From Chloroflexi bacterium B3_Chlor (GTDB lineage: Bacteria > Chloroflexota > Anaerolineae > UBA7937 > B3-Chlor), in assembly GCA_005223035.1 (NCBI GenBank), contig NJBK01000008.1:21904-85903 (forward strand): 64,000 nt of DNA. The letters are read 5' to 3'. Under the pieces are notes generated by a model. That model saw nothing but the letters and a program-made list of their open reading frames with translations. It was not told the origin of the DNA and searched no databases. The position numbers and the translations under genes were made by a program. Below are positions 58,601 to 64,000 of this stretch, piece after piece. Position 1 is the first letter of the stretch. Each line of letters starts with the position of its first letter.

Positions 58601-59745
58601 CCTGGCAACACTTCTTTGCGCTGTCGGACGATACGATCGTGACCATCCTCTTACTGGCGCTGAGCCTCATCCCGGGCAGCATCTCAGTAGCCTTGACCTC
58701 CGTCTTCCTGGCGTACGAAAAGATGGAGTATCCAGCGGCCATCACGACGGTCACGACCATTATCAGAGTTACTCTCGGCGTGGCGGCCTTGGCGATGGGC
58801 CTCGGGATCATCGGCCTCGCAGCGGTGGCCATAGTGACCAACATCATCACCGCCCTGATTCTTCTCTATCTGCTGGTTCATCTGTTCTTGCGCCCGAGTC
58901 CAGAGTTCGACCCGAACTTCAATCGAGAGATGGTCGGTGCCTCGTACCCACTGATGCTCAACCACCTGTTGGCCACGGTCTTCTGGCGAGTGGACGTGAC
59001 ACTCCTCCAACCGATGAAGGGTGATGTGGTTGTAGGCTGGTACACGACAGCATATCGCTTCCTCGACGGATTGAACATCATTCCTTCCACCTTCACCGTC
59101 GCCATCTTCCCTGTGATGTCCCGCTACGCCAAGGAAGCAAGAGATGCCCTCGTTCGGATCTACATTGTCTCACTGAAGGTCCTGATCATCATCAGTCTGC
59201 CGGTGGCCCTGCTGACCACCTTCTATGCTGAAGGGATCATCCTCATCTTTGGCGGTCAGGCTTACCTTCCCCACGCCGCCATCGCCTTGCGCCTCTTGAT
59301 CTGGTCTGTGCCCTTTGGCTTCGTCAATAGCGTCACCCAATACGTGCTCATTGCCATAGACAAGCAGCGTTTCCTGACGGGAGCCTTCGTGCTTGGCGCC
59401 AGCTTCAACTTGATCACCAACCTGCTACTGATCCCTGCATTCAGCTACCAAGCAGCGGCGTTCACCACCATTCTCTCCGAGGTAGTACTCTTGCTGCCTT
59501 TCTACTATGGCGTACGGAAGCATCTGTCGAGTGTGCCCTGGGTGAGCCTGACCTGGCGGCCACTGCTCAGCACGCTATTGACGGGGACCTTCCTCTGGCT
59601 GTCGCGTGACATCACCTTCCTGCTGCTCGTTCCCGCCTCATTGGCTATCTACCTGGGCTGCCTGATAGCGATGGGCACGTTCACCTCAGAAGACATATCC
59701 TTGATGAGGCAACTCCTCCCCTCCAGGTTCCGACCCAGCGAGTGA
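55687..59745 (+). CDS. YfhO-family membrane protein fused to oligosaccharide flippase (GTG start)
   Basis: N-half YfhO-like (PFDNLYAFQPWQTFAG, VLTDSYFPGWKAFL); C-half from about aa 870 flippase-like (RILGPEGAGKYGFAIVVYVFLEIVTNFGLNTLLTREVSKD). Confidence 0.88.
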   Translation: MSLRSKERLYDLLIVLVLLVLPLLLFWPVTFGGKSLVPFDNLYAFQPWQTFAGQLGVGVPHNELLSDLLLENYAWKTFIVEALREGQIPLWNPYVFAGVPFLAAGQHSALYPFSLLFYVLPLPNAYGCFTVLHLFLAGFFMHIFARIIGGGRLGSTVAALTYAFSGFMIVSVDFPMVIAAATWLPLVLAATELAIRTQHRKASARPAIPYLLGGAVVLGIQFLAGHAEMSYYVVMVTAFYAACRLGVEWWKERATRRILLLAILLLGMVALGVALGAVQLVPFLELARVNFRRDSASYQDIIGWAYPLRQVVTFLIPDFFGNPSHHSYFDIVARQTTPVSENYLGQPISTIFWGIKNYVEAGAYVGLLPILLAVVAVLRRRDRYAWIFVSLAAISLLLTFGTPLYAVLYYLLPGYKQLHTPFRWVFPYTASIAILAGLGAASLGKELQKEPGTRRSFFSPRLIGWIAFWAGALGLALLLLTFLQPGPFIPLADRLLLGSDLAQGAFASGQVFLSYLWRNLFIFSLFLIAAGAVIRISYCRIYLPAPFRAHRVWKPLVVIVLSLDLMVISASFNPAADPGLSEFTPPSVTFLQADGELFRLASFNAPGEKTFNANVGMYYNLHDIRGYDSVIPKQYAEFMGLIEDQGELIYNRIAPLYDYDSLDSRLLDLLNVKYVVTTQYIPNPGYTLVYDDEVRVYRNEDYLPRAFVVYQAEVIEDKEALLRQLKETDPTQRVLLEEQPPHDFADLPAPSGDATVPGVDFREYTINQVTAEVRMTRRGWLVLTDSYFPGWKAFLQTPDGEEQELQIYKADHNFRAVPLEAGHSVVRFRYSPMSFKLGLYGSFMAAVVILAVAGFWLWGAVYTEEEGDPLIKRVIKNSMTPMATSFLNKLIDIAFAMLMLRILGPEGAGKYGFAIVVYVFLEIVTNFGLNTLLTREVSKDRTQANRYLSNTAILRLIILLAVTPLLFAFLAAWQHFFALSDDTIVTILLLALSLIPGSISVALTSVFLAYEKMEYPAAITTVTTIIRVTLGVAALAMGLGIIGLAAVAIVTNIITALILLYLLVHLFLRPSPEFDPNFNREMVGASYPLMLNHLLATVFWRVDVTLLQPMKGDVVVGWYTTAYRFLDGLNIIPSTFTVAIFPVMSRYAKEARDALVRIYIVSLKVLIIISLPVALLTTFYAEGIILIFGGQAYLPHAAIALRLLIWSVPFGFVNSVTQYVLIAIDKQRFLTGAFVLGASFNLITNLLLIPAFSYQAAAFTTILSEVVLLLPFYYGVRKHLSSVPWVSLTWRPLLSTLLTGTFLWLSRDITFLLLVPASLAIYLGCLIAMGTFTSEDISLMRQLLPSRFRPSE

Positions 59746-59803
59746 GCCGTCAAGGCCCGCCAATAAACACTCATCTGCCTTGCTGCCCCACCTATCCATC
59801 TGA

Positions 59804-59809
59804 TATAAT
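59804..59809 (+). promoter_or_regulatory. Candidate -10 TATAAT upstream of AsnRS
   Basis: TATAAT 59804-59809 with weak TTGCTG -35, 18-bp spacer. Confidence 0.5.
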
Positions 59810-59830
59810 CCTGCTCCAGGAGGTACCGCC

Positions 59831-61126
59831 ATGGTCGAACGGGCGTGCGTCGAGAGCATAGCGCAACACGAGGGACAGCAGGTGACGATCAAGGGCTGGC
59901 TCTACAATAAGACCGACAAGGGCAAGCTCCAGTTCCTCCTGGTGCGCGACGGGACAGGCATCATTCAGGCCGTGGTTCTCGAGGACGACGTACCAGCGCA
60001 GACCTTCGAGGCGGCGCAAATGGCGACCCAGGAGTCCTCCATCATCGTGAGCGGCACCGTAAGGGCGGACGAGAGAGCCCCTGGCGGCTACGAGTTGGCT
60101 GTGACGGAACTGGAGGTCGTGCAACTCGCGGAGCCATATCCCATCACTCCCAAGGAACATGGGGTCAGCTTTCTGATGGATCATCGCCACCTCTGGCTGC
60201 GTTCTCCTCGTCAACAGGCCATCTTGAAGATCCGAGCTGAGGTCATCCGAGCGTGCCGTGACTACTTCGATAGCAATGGGTTCACGCTCGTTGACACACC
60301 GATCTTGACCCCCGCCGCCTGCGAGGGAACCAGTACACTCTTCGAGACTGACTACTTCGGCGAATCTGCATATCTGGCCCAGAGCGGTCAGCTGTACAGC
60401 GAGGCCAGCATCGCTGCGCTGGGCAAGGTCTACTGCTTTGGCCCGACTTTCCGTGCCGAGAAGTCCAAGACGCGCCGGCACCTGCTGGAGTTCTGGATGG
60501 TGGAACCCGAGATGGCCTACGCTGATCTCGACGACTGCATGCACCTGGCAGAGGAGTTCGTCGCCTACATAGTGCAGAGTGTGTTGAAGAACAGGAAGGC
60601 CCAGCTGGAACTCCTGGGGAGAGATACCACACCCCTCGAGAGAGTTGAACCACCCTTTCCACGCATGACGTACGACGAGGCCGTAGAGATCCTGCATAGC
60701 AAGGGCCTGGATTTCCAATGGGGGGATGACTTCGGAGCCCCAGACGAAACCGCCCTCGCCGAGGAATTCGAGAGACCGGTACTGGTCAACCGCTACCCAA
60801 CACAAGTCAAGGCCTTCTACATGGAGCCTGACCCGGAACGACCGGAATTGTCCCTGTCTGTTGACTGTCTGGCCCCCGAAGGGTATGGAGAGATAATAGG
60901 TGGGGGCCAGCGCATCGCTGACCGCGACCTTCTGCTGCAGCGCATCGAAGAGCACGACCTTCCTGCACAAGCTTTCCAGTGGTATCTGGACCTTCGGAGG
61001 TACGGTTCCACACCCCACTCTGGATTCGGCTTGGGCATCGAACGAACGGTCGCCTGGATCTGTGGCCTGGAACACATCCGCGAGACGATCCCCTTCCCAC
61101 GTATGCTCTATCGAATCTACCCCTGA
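59831..61126 (+). CDS. asnS: Asparaginyl-tRNA synthetase
   Basis: [62 protein letters not shown]. Confidence 0.9.
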   Translation: MVERACVESIAQHEGQQVTIKGWLYNKTDKGKLQFLLVRDGTGIIQAVVLEDDVPAQTFEAAQMATQESSIIVSGTVRADERAPGGYELAVTELEVVQLAEPYPITPKEHGVSFLMDHRHLWLRSPRQQAILKIRAEVIRACRDYFDSNGFTLVDTPILTPAACEGTSTLFETDYFGESAYLAQSGQLYSEASIAALGKVYCFGPTFRAEKSKTRRHLLEFWMVEPEMAYADLDDCMHLAEEFVAYIVQSVLKNRKAQLELLGRDTTPLERVEPPFPRMTYDEAVEILHSKGLDFQWGDDFGAPDETALAEEFERPVLVNRYPTQVKAFYMEPDPERPELSLSVDCLAPEGYGEIIGGGQRIADRDLLLQRIEEHDLPAQAFQWYLDLRRYGSTPHSGFGLGIERTVAWICGLEHIRETIPFPRMLYRIYP

Positions 61127-61135
61127 ACCCACAAC

Positions 61136-62803
61136 ATGAAGATCCGCCGCCGGCGCTATCTGCGCATAGTCTTGTTCCTCTCACGGCTGCTCCTGTCACT
61201 GCTGTGGTGGGAGCTCATTCTGGGCCGGTTCCTGTCCCGGGGCTTGGTTCAGCGCGGTGCGAACGAAAGGCGTCGCCGCTGGGCAGCCAGATTCCGCAAC
61301 TTGGCCCTCGAGATGGGAGGTGTCCTGATCAAGCTGGGTCAGTTCCTCAGCTCCCGTGCCGATGTGATGCCTCCCGAAATCACGAGGGAACTGGCAGCTC
61401 TGCAGGACGAAGTACCGCCAGATCCTTTTCCACCGCTCAAGAGACTCATTGAGGAAGAACTGGGAGCCCCCATTTCAGAGCTCTTCTCACGCTTTGTAGA
61501 GGAGCCTCAATCCGGTGCATCCCTGGGCCAAACTTACTATGCTTGGTTGCCCAACGGGGACCCAGTGATCGTCAAGGTGCAGAGACCCCATATACGGGAA
61601 CTGGTGGCCACGGACTTGGCGGCCGTGAAATGGGCGATAGGATTGATAAAGTGGTATCCTGCGCTGCGACGCAGAGTCAACCTGGATGCCCTCCTGGAGG
61701 AGTTCAGCCGCATCACCTACGGGGAACTGGATTACATCGCCGAAGGGCGCAACGCTGACGAACTGAGAGCCAACTTCGCCGACAACCCAGAGGTCTTCAT
61801 TCCCCGGCCTTATTGGTCCCACACTAGCGAGAGGGTGCTCACGCTCGAGCGGGCAGATGCCATCAAGATCACCGACTACGAAGCCTTGACCGCTGCCGGC
61901 ATAGACCGTGCTGAGGTTGCTGAAAGGGTATTCGGCACCTATGTGCAGCAGATGCTCATCGATGGCTTCTTCCACGCTGATCCCCACCCAGGGAACGTCT
62001 TCATTGAGCCTCGGGGCCCCGAGCCGGAGGATGCGTCGTCCCGCACGGAGTTTGTGGTCACTTTCGTGGACTTCGGGATGGTGGGGCGGATCGAGCCCAG
62101 AGACAAGGCCCTGCTGCGCGACCTTGCCATCCACGCCTTCAACAGAGATGTCCCCGCCGCCATCGCCGACATGAAGAAGCTCGGCTTCATCCTGCCAGGC
62201 ACCGATACCCGCCCCCTTCAGAGAGCCCTATACATTCTCATAGACCGATACTACGGCCTCTCCGTGCGCGAGTTTGCCAACATCGAGATAGAAGAGATGC
62301 TGGCCATGGCCTATGAGTTGCGCGACATCATCTACGAGTTCCCGTTTCAGATACCCATCGACTTCGTCCTCCTGGCACGCGCCATGGGAATCCTGGAAGG
62401 TCTGTGCGCCGGACTCGATCCAGATTTCAACGGCTTCATCGTCGCCGAACCATATATCAGAGAGTTGATGGCCATGGAGTTGGCGGAGGAGGGCCTGCCC
62501 GAACGGGTGATGAAGGAACTTGAGGGGCTGGCAGGTCTCCTCTGGCGGTTGCCACGGGAAGTGGATCAGTTCCTGAGCCAGAGCATCAGGGGCGAGCTCG
62601 AAGTACGGGTGACCCCCACGAGGGAAATGGAAAGGCTAGTCGGACGCCTGGAACGAGCCGCCGATCGCTTGATGGAGATCATCGCCTTTGCAGCGTTTCT
62701 CCTGGCTGGGGTGGGGCTCCTGATCAGCGGTTGGTGGGAGCTCGGCTGGTTCTTCCTGGCTATGGCTCTTCTGACGGCCATGCATCTGCTCTTGAGACGT
62801 TAG
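61136..62803 (+). CDS. ABC1/AarF/UbiB kinase family protein
   Basis: GGVLIKLGQFLSSRADVMPPEITRELAALQDEVPP; VKVQRPHI; DGFFHADPHPGNVF. Confidence 0.92.
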   Translation: MKIRRRRYLRIVLFLSRLLLSLLWWELILGRFLSRGLVQRGANERRRRWAARFRNLALEMGGVLIKLGQFLSSRADVMPPEITRELAALQDEVPPDPFPPLKRLIEEELGAPISELFSRFVEEPQSGASLGQTYYAWLPNGDPVIVKVQRPHIRELVATDLAAVKWAIGLIKWYPALRRRVNLDALLEEFSRITYGELDYIAEGRNADELRANFADNPEVFIPRPYWSHTSERVLTLERADAIKITDYEALTAAGIDRAEVAERVFGTYVQQMLIDGFFHADPHPGNVFIEPRGPEPEDASSRTEFVVTFVDFGMVGRIEPRDKALLRDLAIHAFNRDVPAAIADMKKLGFILPGTDTRPLQRALYILIDRYYGLSVREFANIEIEEMLAMAYELRDIIYEFPFQIPIDFVLLARAMGILEGLCAGLDPDFNGFIVAEPYIRELMAMELAEEGLPERVMKELEGLAGLLWRLPREVDQFLSQSIRGELEVRVTPTREMERLVGRLERAADRLMEIIAFAAFLLAGVGLLISGWWELGWFFLAMALLTAMHLLLRR

Positions 62804-63694
62804 CACCAAGCTACCTGTCTTGGTCGGAACCACGACGCCTCCCTCAACCCGTTGACCGACTATCCCAGCTCCGGGAAACACTATGACCTCACGGAGCTCA
62901 CACCCGTTGACCCGGGCCTTGGGTCCGACCACGACATTAGGACCGAGGTCCGAATCGGTAACCTGGCTGTCACTGGAAATCCACAGGGGAAGCTCGGCGT
63001 TTCTGCAACCTTCAGTTCGATTGTAGCCTGCCGCGGCCCTCGAGGGATGAAACCTTTCCGACCAGTCCTCAAGGATGCGGCGACTTGCGTTCAGCAGATC
63101 CGTCAAATGGTTGATATTGCTGCGCCAGCCCTGCAGCCGCACCTCTCTCACCATCGCCCCAGACTCCAGCAGGCGAGCCGTCAAGTGCCACAGCCCGTCA
63201 GCATGCTTGAGAGTGCTGGTGGCGGACAGAACCTCGGGTGACAAGACGTAGCATCCCGTCGAAGCAAGACGCCGAGCTTTGTTCTGCGGGTGAGTCCGAG
63301 ACTCAACCAGGAAAGTAGCGTTGAAACCCGATGGTGTGTTCTGAGCTTCTCGAAGCAGATAGCCCAACCCGTTGGAGAAGTAGTTGTCAGAGTGCAGTAC
63401 CAAACAGAGTTCTGTCACGTGGGCCTCGGCGCTTGCCAGGGCCCCGAGCAACGTTAACGGAGGCCGCTGTCGCACAAGTGTAACCCCTTCAAGCCCGTGC
63501 AGAGCTCGCTCGATCTGCTCGGCCTCGTGGTGTATGACCACGAATGTGTGCGATATCCCCAGTTGAGCCAGCTGAGCCAACTGGTACTCCAAGAGCGTAC
63601 CTCCCGGCAGGTAGAGAAGCGGCTTGGGGACATGAGCGGTTATGTCACTCATGCGGCGTCCTTCACCCCCAGCCAGGATCAACGCTTGCACCAT
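62636..63694 (-). CDS. Sugar-phosphate nucleotidyltransferase
   Basis: ALILAGGEGRRMSDITAHVPKPLLYLPGGTLLEYQL; C-terminal hexapeptide-like region. Confidence 0.85.
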   Translation of the reverse strand: MVQALILAGGEGRRMSDITAHVPKPLLYLPGGTLLEYQLAQLAQLGISHTFVVIHHEAEQIERALHGLEGVTLVRQRPPLTLLGALASAEAHVTELCLVLHSDNYFSNGLGYLLREAQNTPSGFNATFLVESRTHPQNKARRLASTGCYVLSPEVLSATSTLKHADGLWHLTARLLESGAMVREVRLQGWRSNINHLTDLLNASRRILEDWSERFHPSRAAAGYNRTEGCRNAELPLWISSDSQVTDSDLGPNVVVGPKARVNGCELREVIVFPGAGIVGQRVEGGVVVPTKTGSLVLTSQEQMHGRQKSHSQEEPAELPPTADQEPHPSQEKRCKGDDLHQAIGGSFQASD

Positions 63695-63712
63695 CGTGCC
63701 CTCCCTACCACG

Positions 63713-63741
63713 ATTATACTTACGGCCCGGTTGGTTGCCAA
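63713..63741 (-). promoter_or_regulatory. Candidate promoter TTGGCA-17-TATAAT (minus strand) for nucleotidyltransferase
   Basis: Plus-strand ATTATA 63713-63718 and TGCCAA 63736-63741. Confidence 0.7.
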
Positions 63742-63763
63742 TTGGTTTGCTCGATGATATGAT
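63735..63763 (+). promoter_or_regulatory. Candidate promoter TTGCCA-17-TATGAT
   Basis: TTGCCA 63735-63740, TATGAT 63758-63763. Confidence 0.6.
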
Positions 63764-63804
63764 AATACTATCCTACATCCGATAACCATTGAACGTGAGA
63801 AGTG

Positions 63805-64000
63805 ATGGCAGAACCTGGGGATGACCTGGAACAGGAGAAAAGCGCGGACTACCGCACGTTCACCCTCTCAGGCAGCCACTATGAGATGGGGCGACAATGG
63901 GGGATGATTGCGCTCGGGCAGGAGACCGAGCACGTCAAGGCGGAAGAAGCCGCTGAGCTGGCCCAGTTGCTCGGCGTCTCCATCGAGCAACTCGCTGGCC
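63805..64000 (+). CDS. C45-like acyltransferase/hydrolase N-terminus (truncated by window end)
   Basis: MAEPGDDLEQEKSADYRTFTLSGSHYEMGRQWGMIALGQE, same motif as LFEGSYYDVGLQMG in the 3356-4393 gene. Confidence 0.6.
   Translation, partial: MAEPGDDLEQEKSADYRTFTLSGSHYEMGRQWGMIALGQETEHVKAEEAAELAQLLGVSIEQLAG

Noticed and set aside
59792-61132. 446-aa antisense ORF over asnS
   Set aside because: Antisense shadow of a well-conserved AsnRS.

Overview
Read by eye with the supplied ORF track; no searches were run. The window is a gene-dense, moderately GC-rich bacterial chromosome segment with about 45 supported genes. Gene content (SARP/BTAD regulator, YfhO/DUF2723/ILEI giant membrane proteins, DUF3160 remnant, TP-rich lipoproteins) suggests Chloroflexota, which is inference only. 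Main blocks: (1) a minus-strand run with acyl-CoA dehydrogenase, etfB, amidohydrolase, EamA transporter, HAD, etfA, C45 hydrolase and split coaB/coaC; (2) a plus-strand cell-surface glycan block (methyltransferase, epimerase, radical SAM, four large membrane glycosyltransferase-like proteins, one ending in an ILEI/FAM3-like domain); (3) secreted lipoproteins, one with three exact-period 486-bp repeats and one with an IdeS-like cysteine-protease triad pattern, next to a SARP-type regulator; (4) a HdrA-HdrCB-HdrA operon behind a consensus promoter; (5) a divergent FHA-winged-helix / Ser-Thr kinase pair; (6) a polyprenol-P-mannose synthase gene followed by a 1352-aa YfhO-flippase fusion, then AsnRS, UbiB-like kinase and a sugar nucleotidyltransferase. 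I saw no rRNA, convincing tRNA, CRISPR array, transposase or prophage. The best second-look items are the IdeS-like lipoprotein, the 3x162-aa repeat protein, the SARP with 11-bp-periodic repeats, the asymmetric HdrA pair, the YfhO-flippase fusion and a DUF3160-like C-terminal remnant with an in-frame TGA.
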